NCBI RefSeq assembly: GCF_958979055.1
Contig: NC_084889.1
Location: 6,092,761-6,156,760 of the forward strand
Direction: 5' to 3'
Origin: Alnus glutinosa
Lineage: Eukaryota > Streptophyta > Magnoliopsida > Fagales > Betulaceae
Length of the DNA stretch: 64,000 bases
Below, piece after piece: positions 35,931 through 47,713 of this stretch (the first letter of the stretch is position 1; each line of letters begins with the position of its first letter). A program made the translations under genes and the position numbers. The notes beneath the pieces were generated by a model. It made no database searches, was not told where the DNA came from, and saw only the letters and a program-made list of their open reading frames with translations.

Positions 35931-36811
35931 CTATAATTGACATGTCGTTTAAGTGGGTCAAAAACCCCTAAATGATTGGTCGTTTAGCTCCTACAAAAAA
36001 AAAAAAAAAAAGATTTTCTTCTTCTTGTTTAGGCGATTCAACAAATTTGACCCCTCACTTATTTTAAAAGCTTAAACTAATAAAATATAAGAAGATAAAT
36101 TTAATTATTCGACTTAATATATTTCTACTTTACGTGTCATACATGATACATGGTTATGCTCAGGAGTCCATTGGTTCTTTTTTTATTGAGTTAAAGGTGA
36201 GGTGACCCATTATTACCTTTTCTTTTTATCATTGATTTAGATGTATTCCCTCGTCTTATTCTACAAGGGGAGAAGATAAAAGCCCTTCATGACATAAAAA
36301 TTACTCCTTATAGATGATTTGGTAATTTTCAATCCAGCCAAAAAGGACGAGCTGCATATTGGAGGACCATATTCCATACTGTCGGGTGCTTGAGGCCTGA
36401 TAGCTTAGAAAGCCTAATGAGACTTGAAAGATGTTCATACCAGCATAGTGGAAGGCCATATACACATACACTCTTTTACCCCTTTCGGCTAGCTTTTCTC
36501 TCCCTCCTCATGGCTTTAGTGATTTGGGTGTCATGGTGCTTTTGCTTCCCGTTTCAAGATCGACGGCCTTCTGATCACTCATACCCTATTTTGCAGGAGG
36601 AGCTCCACTGAGACGAGGCTTGAAGTCATTATGGAGGTTCCTTTAATTTGCACCAACATATGTATCATCAAATCCTAAATCCTTACTATAAAATTACTAG
36701 TATATTTTCTTGAGGGCCATGAACAAATGAAAGCTTTCAAAAAAAATTAAAGCAGGAAATAAATGTCCCTTATAAATGAACACATGGAAAAATCTCAGCC
36801 AACAAACTAAT

Positions 36812-36846
<35 letters not shown>

Positions 36847-36849
36847 TAT
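35931..36849. other. Intergenic, unrecognised sequence
   Basis: A moderately GC-balanced stretch (36310-36650) has a 73-codon open frame at 36390-36611 with a hydrophobic middle (LAFLSLLMALVIWVSW). I recognise no family and see no splice structure. It could be a decayed transposon fragment. An (AT)n run lies at 36816-36842. Confidence 0.35.
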
Positions 36850-37441
36850 TAGAGGTGCACATGCGGATGCGAACGGGTTAGCAAAAATACTATCCACAAA
36901 TGCGAATGCGGATATCGAGTTTGAGATATGCAGATGCCGTTATTAACCGCATATGCATACCCTTTATATGTAATATAGTTTAATAAATTCGTCAAAACAA
37001 CTTTGTTTTTCTGTTTAATAACAAAATGATGTTATTTTGAATTAGGTATAGGTTATGTTTACATTAGTTTGGTTGGATGTGTTGCTTTCCCCTTTAACAC
37101 TTAGGCAAAAAAGTAAAAGTAATGTTAAATCAATATATTTTCAAAAGATTAAGACTTTAAAAAATAAAAATAAAACAAACAAAAAATACTAAAAATCGAC
37201 TTAAATTATTTTCAATTTTTTTTTTTTTTTTTTAAATAGGCAATATTAGATTCCTAAAGAATGCCTAAAAGATTAAAATAAGCCCAAAATGCCCATTACA
37301 TAATACGCGAATATCGGATAATAACCACAACTGTGCAGATGCGGTTAATAAAAATATTATGCGAATATGTAAAAGTAATATTCGCATTTTGTAAACACAG
37401 TTGCGATTATTGTAAATAATTGCATCTGCATGTATACCCTA
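36850..37441. mobile_element. Non-autonomous hAT-like element with 8-bp target-site duplication
   Basis: It begins TAGAGGTGCACATGCGGATG and ends with an inverted relative (GCATCTGCATGTATACCCTA). The flanking 8-mers atcagtat (36842-36849) and attagtat (37442-37449) match at 7 of 8 positions, the hAT target length. The interior has repeated GCGGAT/GCGAAT and ATTCGCAT words and no coding frame. It ends about 340 bp before the PLM start codon, possibly within its promoter. Confidence 0.75.
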
Positions 37442-37784
37442 ATTAGTATCTCCAAAGCTTTTAAGAATACTTCATTTGTTAATGTTTTTTTAGAGGGTAT
37501 TTTTTATTTTTGAAAAATATTTTAATGTGATATCAAAATGAAAATAGGTTTATGTATTTTATATTTTTAATTGTTTCTTAATATTTTTATTTTGAAATTG
37601 AGAAAATAGAAAGAGAAAAGAAAGAAAGATTCACACAAACCAGAAAAAATAAAAAAACAAAAACAAAAAATTAACCTCCGCCAACAACACTCACTCTCTT
37701 TCTCAGACAAACTATTACTATTACCTCCAACTACCACTTTCCTTAAACAACACTCACTCTCTTTCTCTCTCCTCTGACTGCACT

Positions 37785-40700
37785 ATGCGGTGGCCGGCGC
37801 CGCCAGGTCTCGGCGTCGCCGCCATGTCCTACGTGGCGATCGACTACCTCCGCCATATATCGCCCGCATGGCACGAGCGTCTTCAGCCAGCACTCTGGTC
37901 CCTACTTGCTCTAATCGCCGTCATTCGCGTCCCTTTCTACAAGCACTGGTCCTCTGAGTTTCGCGCGGCCATACCCTTCGTCGCTTCCATGATCTTCATG
38001 CTCTCAGCTCTCCTCTTCGAGGCTCTCTGCGTGCGCTTCGTCACCGCCGTACTCGGCCTCGATTGGCAACGGTAAGCAGTTGCATTCCCGTGTGTATCTC
38101 TGCTGGTATATATGTTTTGTTTTTGAGCTCGAAAGAGGGCGACCCAGATGATAAATCAGTGAAAATCTGAAGCTCAGTTTGTTGTGGGTTTTTCATTGCG
38201 TGAAATTATGTGGGCCAAGTTACTGTTGTTCCTTACCTTTTGTTTTATTTATGGTCGCTCAAGCTTAAATTGTGTTCTTCTACTGCATTTTGTTAGATTA
38301 TGAGGTTCTGTGAAATATGAACATGGGATTCAGATTTGATTTCTAGCCAAGTTTGTGGACAATTGGGTATAAGGAATTGTTTGAACTTTTGTAGGATTTG
38401 ATCTGATCAGATATATTTGGAAAATGGTTGGGATCAGAAATGCTAGATTAGGATAAAGCATTAATAAAGACGATGACTACATTATTCACTGACGGAAATA
38501 AATGTTGTTATTAATTACTCTTATAGGAACCGTGTCTCTGTTAGATTTTGTTGCTATAACAATAGCAAGTGATTAAGGGTAACGGATTTGGTATGCAAAC
38601 ACCTGTTTCAGGTCCGGGATATTTTGCTTCTTTCCATTTTTGGGTTAGTCAGCCATAGCCTCAAAGTTAGATAGCAGAGTATCATCTAAGTATGACTACT
38701 TCAATTAAGGTAAGATAGCATCGTCATTGGACTTCTTCTGACATTATGTGCGAAATATTGAAGATAGACTGTTTATTGTAACTTCTTTTGGATTTTACTG
38801 GCAATTGCTTTGTTGGTTGGGGATCCCACCTCATAACGTGGACGTCATTATTTCGAATCTCCCCGGCTTTTGGGACCAAACTCACTCATCCAAAAAAAAA
38901 AAAAATTTAATTTTTTTTGTGGCCAATCATGCAATGAATGCACATGCATGTCTTAGAGGATTTTGATGTGAGGTTCAAGATCTTGTTGACTCAAATGCTT
39001 AAGTGATGTTTTGCACCATGTATAGATCACAGTCACTTACGAGCTTATTGGAGAACATCACGAATGTGAGATTTCCCAATTGCACATTTCACGAGTTCTA
39101 ATGTGAAAGTTAATGCTTTCTGCCAACTTGTCGCTCGTATATCAGGGAATTCTAGGGACGACACCTTTAATTTCCCATGCTATTGCTGCGTTAGCTATTA
39201 GCTAAAAGTTAAACAATGATATTATTATTATTATTATTATTATTATTTGTTTTGAAGTGAACAATGGGAATATTGACAGGCTTCTTAACATTTTACAGTG
39301 ATACACCTCCTCTTCCTGACACTGGCCAGTGGTTACTCCTGGCACTGAACGAGAAACTTCCTCATCGCATAGTTGAGATACTGAGAGCTCGTATTATTGG
39401 ACTGCACCATTTCCTGATGCTGTTTATGATGCTGGCTTTCTCTGTACTGTTTGACTCTGTAAAAGCTCCTGGCCTTGGGCTAGGTGCAAGATACATGTTC
39501 ACCATGGCAATTGGCCGTCTTCTTCGAGCCATAACTTTTGTATCTACCATTCTGCCATCAGCCAGGCCTTGGTGTGCTACTGCTCGGTTTAGAGTTCCTG
39601 GATATCCTCATCGTTGGGCTCAGAAATATTATGTCCCTTACGCTTCAGATGCTAATTCTATTCGTCAGTTAATACAAATGGATTTAGCTTATGGTATGTT
39701 CTGTGTATTAAGTTCATTTGCTTCTGTAGATTTTGCATGGTTGGAATCTTATTTACTTGACCCTCTAACTCGGATTTGGTGTGCGCTGTGTGTTGATTTT
39801 ATTTTTCTACCTACTTTATGTTGACCGAATTTTATGAATTAGTAACACTCTGTATGCCTTGTTTAATGTCACTAAGCTTTACTGTGTGGCATCAGATCAT
39901 CCAGATTCATAAGAAAATATTAAGATTTAAATGAAATATATTTTCGCGACTTTCTTAATGGGTCCTCACTATGTGCCCATGTCTGCAGTAATGAGGCACC
40001 TCATATACCTCTTTTTGTACCAATTCAAAACACGCCATTCAATATTCTGCCAGCGGCTTCCTCACACCTCAAACTAATTTACCAAAAAAAAAAAAAAAAA
40101 AAAAAGAAAGAAGAAGAAGAAAAGATCCCAGTTATCCTTTAGTTATAGGTCTGAGATTACTCAGCAAACCACAAGTTATGGGAGGTTTTTTTAGGTATGG
40201 TGAGTCAAGATTTCTGATTGTGTAATTCTTTATAATTATGTTCTTTTATTGGGATTAATATTTGTAGAAAGGTCTTGAAGCATTTCTATAAGTTGGATTT
40301 TTGTGTTGGGAATGTGATGATACTGTATATTTTAGACTATTTTCTTCATGATCCTATAGATTTTCCTCTATAGCCATGTTTCGCTGTAGTGGAAGTGGTG
40401 CATGTTAACATTTCTTTTCTTCTATTGCAGCTGATACTGGAGGATACCCTAGTGAGTACCAACCAGATTGGGGTTCAATGAGCTTCCTAATTGATTTCCT
40501 GCGCCCAACTGCCTCAGAGGGATCTTCATGGTTCAGTCTGCTAAAGAAAGCTGGAGGCGGCTGCAATGACCTCATATACAGTGGCCACATGCTTGTTGCC
40601 GTACTGACGGCTATGGCTTGGACGGTAGAATTTATAATATGTTGTATTGTCACCAGTTTAAAAGGACTGAGGAGTTACTGATTCTTCTCGGCCTCTTTAT

Positions 40701-41118
40701 ATCTTATACACGGTTGCAGGAAGCTTATGGAGGTTTTAGCTCAGCTCTTATATGGCTTCTTGTAGCGCACAGCGCCCAGAGAGAGATACGAGAGCGTCAC
40801 CATTACACTGTTGACTGTATTGTGGCCATATACGTAGGCTTCCTCCTCTGGAAAATGACAGGTTTTATCTGGCCTCCCAAGGATGTTTCCCGAGTAAGAA
40901 GGCTAACTAGGCTAGAGAAAATTCAAGGTAGACTAATCCAAGCTGCCAAGGACTCGGACATGGAGAAAGTGAGGGAGCTTCTCGAAGAGGTGGAGATAGG
41001 CAGTGAAGAGAGTCAGAACAAAGGCCCAAGCAGGGCTATGTTGGTGCTTGCTTGTGCAATCATTTTCTCTGCTCTAACCATTGTTCTTCTGGCCTTAACA
41101 TGGACGAGCGATGGATGA
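37785..41118 (+). CDS. PLM: PHLOEM UNLOADING MODULATOR-like sphingomyelin synthase family protein, 4 exons, 424 aa
   Basis: A multi-pass membrane protein of the lipid phosphatase / sphingomyelin synthase superfamily. In Arabidopsis, PLM affects sphingolipid content, plasmodesmal structure and phloem unloading. Exons: 37785-38071, 39299-39693, 40431-40624, 40720-41118, in frame. Catalytic motifs are GGGCNDLIYSGHMLV (His280) and HHYTVD (His320, Asp324). Several hydrophobic helices precede them, and the last segment (LACAIIFSALTIVLLALTWT) is a C-terminal membrane anchor after a charged stretch. IGLHHFLMLFMMLAFSVLFDSVKAPGLGLGAR is shared with the plant family (described here by its ends: IGLHHFLML to GLGLGAR). 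The 5' leader contains two copies of AACAACACTCACTCTCTTTC (about 37684 and 37747). Exon 1 is GC-rich, as is common at plant gene starts. The frame is intact. Confidence 0.88.
38794..38902 (+). mobile_element. tRNA-derived SINE in PLM intron 1
   Basis: GTTGGTTGGGGATCCCACCT followed by ATTTCGAATCTCCCC (box B type) and, after about 35 bp, a run of 13 A. The layout is that of a plant tRNA-derived SINE. The rest of the 1.2-kb intron shows only an (ATT)n run at 39221-39248. Confidence 0.55.
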
Positions 41119-41418
41119 TTTTCTTTAAACATAATTGCCATGCTTCAGCACTGTACTTCTATTTTGTGTAAACCCTTTCTTCTATTTTGTGATAGCTATT
41201 TTTGTAGGGTATTCGTATTTGAGGCTCTTCTGTGTACTGAATTCTTGTCGGGGGTTTCATAAGCTTTATTTGTTTTTTCTCCACTTTTAGAAATATTTTG
41301 TCTGTTGGGTAGGGACTAGTGTCCTCTCCAATTAAGGAACCAATTTAATGAATTTCATTTTACAGCATTTAATTGTCTATATTTTGTGGCCGAATCTAAT
41401 CTGGATTATTAATTTGAG

Positions 41419-41812
41419 GGGAAATTTTACTTCATATTCTTGAACTTTCATTACTTTTGTAATTTTCGTTCTGAAGTTAAAAAAATTCTTAATTTAATAT
41501 ATCAAATTTTCAATTTTTTGTAATCTCATCATTCTCGTTACGGTTTGGAATTAAATCATACGGTCAAATGGTAAAATGACCGTCATATTCCTATAAATTT
41601 TATATTTTACAAATTACTCTTAAATTACAATTAATTTGTTTTAAATATATATATTGGAAATTTTTCACCTCTCTATTAGGATTTTACGGAAAATCTTAAC
41701 AGAAAGTGATGTTGTAAATTTTTTAAAATTTGATACACTAAATTTTAATTTTTTTAACTTTAGATCGAAGATTATAAAAGTGATGAAAGTTTAAGTGAAT
41801 TTTTTCCTTATT
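41419..41812. mobile_element. Long-arm foldback (MITE), copy B
   Basis: The left arm (GGGGAAATTTTACTTCATAT ... ACTTTCATTACTTTTGTAAT ... AGTTAAAAAAATT) pairs over more than 80 bp with the right arm ending TTTAAGTGAATTTTTTCC. The internal halves GTTACGG and TTTTACGGAAAATC resemble those in the copies at 7.1 and 60.0 kb. It lies between PLM and TRXY. Confidence 0.65.
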
Positions 41813-42262
41813 TTTAACTAGGAAGTAGATTCCACGCTTTTAAAGACGCCTGGGATAAACATTCTCCGTGAAGATGGGAGGAACAACCTACTGTCATCGA
41901 ATCTAATCTTCTTCAACGCCACGTAACAACCAATTTTCTTCATCACACATCGGATGGTCAGGTCAACCTCTGCCTCACTACCAAAAATTTTCCAGCCGTA
42001 GGATCTAAATAATATACTTGTCCTAATAATCCAACGGTCACCAATGCAGTCGTCCTAAGAAAATCTAACGCCAAGGAGAGTGCTAGATAGTGTATGTTGC
42101 TTGCGCACGCTCTCGCTCGCTCGCTCGCTCCCTTTATTTGTTTCTTTTCTCGGATATCAGTTTCCCCTCTAAACAGACAGATATTTTCGTTTCGTTTTGT
42201 TTCCGATTATCCAAACGGTAGCCAAGTTTTTCCGTGGAGATTCTTCTTGAGCTCTGCTTCAA

Positions 42263-44941
42263 ATGGCGGTTTCAGTTTCGGCATCTACGATTGCTTCGTT
42301 GAATTCGGGGCTCTCTAATCGTTTGGCGACTTCGTCTTACTCGTCGAACTTATCTTCGTCGTCCTCTCTCCAGTTTCCTCTACAGCTCCGGCGAGTTCGA
42401 ATCGGGACCGCGGGGCTGTGCTCTCCCTCGGGGGCTCGAGTCCTTCCTCTGGTAACGATTTCGAGTTTTGTGGACCTTATGTTCTGTTTGTTTCCCTAGA
42501 AAATTCGAAAGAGTAACGGATAGTTTATAATCCTTCTATTTCTGGAAAACTACGGGATGCTTCTTCCTTTTCATTTTTGCGATTCGTATTTCGTTGTAGT
42601 TATGCTGAATTCTTGTATTCCTTTGGCTAAAATATGCCAGATCGAGCTGTTCTTTGGTTGGAAAATTTTATGGCAATGGGCCTTGTTACTTTATAAGCTC
42701 ATTTGGGATTCTTACATATATGTTCTTGTTGCCCGGGTTCTAAGAATACGAGGATGCCAACTTAATTGAGGAAAATAACTGCTCACTAGTTCAAGTTAAT
42801 GTTCTCGGAAACAAGAAGCGAAATAAGTGTATGGTTGAAATTAAGGTGACATTTAAGCGAGTTGCGTTTGCTTGGATATAAATGAGAGCTAACAGCTTGA
42901 TACTTTGTGATTTGAGATGTTTATCAACTAATGCCTCTGCAATCTTGATGCTATGAATTGGACATGATACTGTATGATGAAGTGGAGTTAGCCTCAGACA
43001 TCCATTCCAGATTTGATATTGCATGACATGCATGATTCCAGACCAAAGAATTTTATCAAAACCCTTTGACTGGTTTTTCAGGTTCTTAATACTTGCAGAG
43101 AAGGCTTTTTCTGTGGCTATATTTTGGTACTTAGTAAAAAAAAATCTTCATTTGTTTTGAAATTTGCTGGTCTAATATATTAGTTTGTCTAAGCAATGAT
43201 GCATACAAATATTCTTTAGCTTTCTTTCTAGGAAGTACTGAATCTTGTTTTGACTCATAATGTAGTTTTTCCTAATAAATTCCCAATTATTCAGTTAGAG
43301 GCAGTTCCAGTTAACTTGTCTAGATCTCATGGCCATAGGGTTAGGGATCATTTAACTGGTAATCAGCTGTCAAAAGTCAACAATCAGAAGTGTTTCGACA
43401 CTTTTAGAATGTCAATTCTGATATGAATTTTTCTTTTTCATGTTTCTCATTCTTCATTTGTCTTACAGGTACCGAAGTTTTTGAAAAGATATTTGATGGT
43501 TGTTTTAGACGCCCCTATATAAGGGAATTCGCACATTTAGTGCAAACTTTTATCACTTGAATGACTCTCATTTTTCTATGTATGGCTATGATTGGTCGGT
43601 TAATGCTCATTTAATCCTTTTTTTTTTCTTTTTTGAATTATCCAGTTCTTGAAAATTGTAGGAAACCTTTTCTTGTACTGATACGAAATTTTATAGATAT
43701 CAGTATATTGGATGCAACAAAGCAGTTATTTTAACTGTAAGTTTGAACTGCTCTTCTGAAACAACAATTGACATATGCAGCCACAAATTTTTCCTGTAGG
43801 TCAAAGCCAAGAACCAAACATTTTCCTCCCTTGATGATTTGCTTTCTAATTCTGACAAACCTGTATTGGTTGACTTCTATGCAACCTGGTATGTTCTTCC
43901 CCGCTTATCTGTACTTTCCTTTTGTTCTGTTTGCATATTTGCCAAAGAAGGATCATAAGCTGAGATGGTATCTGACCATGTTGCCAACCTATCTTATGAC
44001 CTGAAATGATAATGTTCAAAATCACTTAATTTGAAAGTTTTATAAGCTTTTGCACCCTAACTCTAATACTATGGTTGTCTTGTGAGTGAACCATGATTCC
44101 TGACGAAGGTAGTAATTTTTCTCCCAATAGGCTACTGAATTGGGTGAAGCTCTGAGTCAGAATTCATTATTCTGAGTGACCTCTAGGCTAGCAAATATTG
44201 ATCAGGAGAATATGATTAAACTGAAAATGAGTAATTCAAGCTCTGGTTTCCAGGTGTGGTCCTTGTCAATTCATGGCTCCTGTCCTCAATGAAGTCGCTT
44301 CTCAGCTGAAAGATAAGATCCAGGTGGTGAAGATCGACACCGAGAAGTACCCTAGCATTGCTGATAAATACCGAATAGAAGCTTTGCCTACTTTCATCAT
44401 ATTTAAGGACGGAGAACCATGTGATCGCTTTGTGAGTTGAATTTGCATCTCTCTTGCTCAGTTGCTCTCATGTGGGAGTCTAACTTTTTCCACCCTAGGA
44501 TGTTTGTGCTCTAACTTATGACAATGCATAGAAATCTCATCTTTTTTTAATGGGCCACGAAAGTCTCATCTTACACTAGTAAAAGGCCCCCTTTTTTCAG
44601 ATATTTTAATTTTATATTTATTTGGTCCCATTAGAGTAACTGTGTAATTGCTTTTAATAGTCGAGTTTGGACAAATCAAGGGTCTGTTGCTTAGCAACGA
44701 TTTCTTTCCTTTATGCGGTAGGTTAAGTTGTTGAGAATATTTGGTATTACATGCCAATTTTTAGTTTAAGCCACTGATAAAATAAGTTGGCACCATTTAA
44801 CTCAAATACCCCCCTCTCTTTTTCTGTCTTTATATATGTTGATTGTGAACCAGAGTATTGGTTTAATTTTTTCAGGAGGGCGCTTTGGCTGCAGATCAGC
44901 TCATCCAACGCATTGAGAACTCTCTGAAAGTTAAGCAATAG
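42263..44941 (+). CDS. TRXY: Chloroplast thioredoxin y, 4 exons, 173 aa
   Basis: A plastid dithiol reductase. Trx y enzymes reduce antioxidant targets such as 2-Cys peroxiredoxins, peroxiredoxin Q and methionine sulfoxide reductases. Exons: 42263-42451, 43800-43888, 44254-44431, 44876-44941, in frame. The first 60 or so residues are rich in Ser, Ala and Arg with few acids, a typical chloroplast transit peptide. The thioredoxin fold follows, with the active site WCGPC (residues 93-97) split by an intron within the Trp codon, DKPVLVDFYAT before it, and KYRIEALPTFIIFKDGEPCDRF after it (cis-Pro in LPTF). The VKIDTEKYPSIADKY segment is characteristic of the y type. After the stop, GAG|GTGAAC (44946) and CCCTTAG (45085) suggest a 3' UTR intron. 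A (GCTC)n run near 42107-42130 lies in the 5' leader. Confidence 0.93.
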
Positions 44942-46237
44942 TTGAGGTGAACCTTTTTTTTTTCTTTCCCGCTTTTGTCAAGCTTACATTCCGAATGACA
45001 CTATATAGTTAATCTGTTCTTTTTGTCTCATCACTGTTCTTCTCTGTGTTCTTTCTTTTTCTCATTCTCTTTCTCCCCCCCTTAGATTGGAATATTGGAT
45101 TTGATAAATGAAGAATGCACAGGAAATTGCTAGCCTTCTTTGAGCGCTCCCTCTCCAATTTTTTGTATCTGTCGTTGTAACCAAAAAATGTGACGTGTAA
45201 GGGCCTTGTTATGTTACCCTGGATTATGTTAAATTAAGCCAAGTCAAACAAACATTGATTACAGATTGTTTGGACTACAAGGGATCTGCACAAAAGTTGC
45301 GTACGTATTGAAATTTTGATGAGAAAATTTAAAATTTTTCTTTTTGATGGTAGCGAAAATTTACGTATTACATCTTAGCATGATTAATGATCTCCGGGTC
45401 CTCAGTGTTATTACTTGGCTATGAGCCTATGATGATTTTTGCTAATTGTAGTTTGGATGCTGCTAATCTAGTGAGTACTGACTCCACCAATCAGAGTTTA
45501 CTCGCACTATGATAGCCTGATTGGCCGTCAAAAGAGCTTCTTTTTGCAACGAGGTGCCAAGTTATTTACATTTTACAAAGCAAACGAAGGACGTAAATTT
45601 TTTTCCGAGATGGGAGGGATTTTCTCCAACTCGGTCTAATTCTTTGAGAATGTGAAAAACACATAATTTTCTCATATGCTAATTAAAAAGTTGTGTTTTA
45701 TTTTTTATTTTTTTTAACCTAGTTTAGAGGAAATTTTTGTCCGAAAATAAATTAGATTAATCACCAAATTACCAATGAGGAAACATTGTTAAGCTTGGCA
45801 TTGAGCTTATAGAGCGTCCGGTTGTTGGACGTTAAATGATTGTTAATGACTCTGTCTATAAACGATGCCCTTACCAATGTTGTTTACTACTTTTACTATA
45901 ATTTTTTTTATTTTACAAATTACCGTGACAAATTAGTTTTTATTAACTATGACTCAGTATAAGCTTTTAGTAGCCAAAAAAACACAAACCAAAGAAAGCA
46001 ATTAATCTTTTCGGTTTTTTTTTATTATTATTTTTTTTATTTTTCCTTAAAAAATAGCTCAATTGGCGGAGAATTACGCTTTATTTAAATAGGAGGTCAC
46101 CGACTCACATCTCCATCTCCTCGACGTGTCAAAAAATAAAATAAATAAATAAACCAGACAATGGCAATTTGGGCTGGCCTTAATGGTTCGGCATATCACA
46201 TATGCAAGTAAAGACGTACGCGTGAGAAAGCGGAGAA
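44942..46237. other. TRXY 3' region and intergenic spacer
   Basis: Contains the proposed TRXY 3' UTR intron (44947-45085), then AT-rich DNA without a recognisable gene until the SINE just upstream of SDG41. Confidence 0.5.
46046..46153 (+). mobile_element. tRNA-derived SINE upstream of SDG41
   Basis: Box A TAGCTCAATTGGCGG, a degenerate box B region GGTCACCGACTCACATCTCC, then GACGTGTCAAAAAATAAAAT with an (AAAT)n tail. It resembles the SINE at 25623-25730, sharing TAGCTCAAT, AGGTCAC-type and TGT(C/T)AAAAAA parts. It ends about 85 bp before the SDG41 ATG and so may sit in its promoter or leader. Confidence 0.6.
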
Positions 46238-47679
46238 ATGGAAGTGGAGATGGAAATGAGGATGAGGGCGAGCGAAGACATGGAAATGGGGGAAGACATA
46301 ACCCCGCCACTCCCTCCTCTCACGTACTCCCTCCACGATGCCTTCCTCCTCTCTCACTGCTCCTCCTGCTTCTCCCCTCTCCCCTATCCCCCTCTTCTCC
46401 CCACCAATTCCCTCCTCTACTGCTCCCCTCTCTGCTCCTCTTCCTCTCTTCACGTCTCCACCGCCGAACTCCACCTCCTCCGATCCCGCTCCTCAGCCAC
46501 CGCAGACACCTCCGACCTCCGCGCCGCCCTCCGCCTCCTCCAATCCCTCCCCGCAGCGTCTCGCACCCTCCGCGACGGACGGATCGCCGGCTTGCTCACT
46601 AACCGCGATAAACTCCTTGCGACGACCGGAGATAACGAGTTCGTCGGAAGAATCCGCGAGGGCGCTGCGGCCATGGCGGCAGCGACGAAGATGCGAGACG
46701 GCCACGAGGCCGAGGCCTGGGAACTGGACGGCGTCGCTCTGGAGGCGGCGCTGTGCTTGGTGCTAACGAACGCCGTGGAGGTGCAGGATAACACCGGGCG
46801 CACCCTCGGCATTGCCCTGTACGGCCCGAGCTTCTGCTGGATCAACCACAGCTGCTCTCCCAACGCTTGTTACCGTATTTCGCTGCATTCTCCGCCGGCC
46901 TGTTGCGCCCAGGCAAGCCTTCGGATTGTCCCCTGCGCTGGCCACCGCCGAGAGGCTCAAGTAAGGAGCTGAGCTCTTACCGATTCTTCAACCATTTTGT
47001 GGATGAATTGAGAGGTGTGAGTGAGCTTTGATTGGTTTTTTGATATTTTGTTGCAGATAGAGAGTGGTGTTTGTAGCATTAGTGAATTAACGAAAGGTGT
47101 TTCTTTATTTTTCTTTTTTTTTTTTTTTCCCAACTCTAGGGCTTGTAAATTTTATACCTGTATTACTGAATTTTGGTGTGTGCATTGTTGTAGATGAGGT
47201 TTGCGAGAATAATGGTCCAAGAATTGTTGTTAGGAGCATTAAGAGGATTAATAAAGGGGAGGAAGTTACTGTTGCCTACACCGACTTGTTGCAGCCTACG
47301 GTATGCTTTTTTCTTCCATTTCATGACCTGCATTTTTAGATATCATTAAGCTTGAATGCATAAAATGACGCGCTTTGCTTGATTTCTTAAACATTTCATC
47401 TTGTGTTTTTGCTCCTCCTTTTATGCTTGTCTGAAATTTTAATTATGCATGTGAGCCCTAAAAGCCTTGAACTGCATGATGCTTCAATGTGGTTGAGACT
47501 TGAGTTTGTAAAATCATAGGAAAAATATCAAAATAGCTCCATATGGTTTTGCCTTTTATCAATTTTTCCTTTGGTTTCTAATTTTGTCAATTAGATCCAT
47601 GCTCCGTCCCTATTCCATCAATCTTCTGATGGATTACTCAGTGAAATTTCCTTTTAATCCTAAACAAAAAATTACCGAA

Positions 47680-47713
<34 letters not shown>

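Noticed and set aside
36390..36611. 73-codon frame upstream of the hAT-like element
   Set aside because: Not recognised; kept only as a note, because no splice sites or homologous motif support it.
46183..46960. Several long frames on both strands over SDG41 exon 1
   Set aside because: GC- and C-rich coding DNA has few stops in any frame; only the frame from 46238 matches the SET protein and splices onward.
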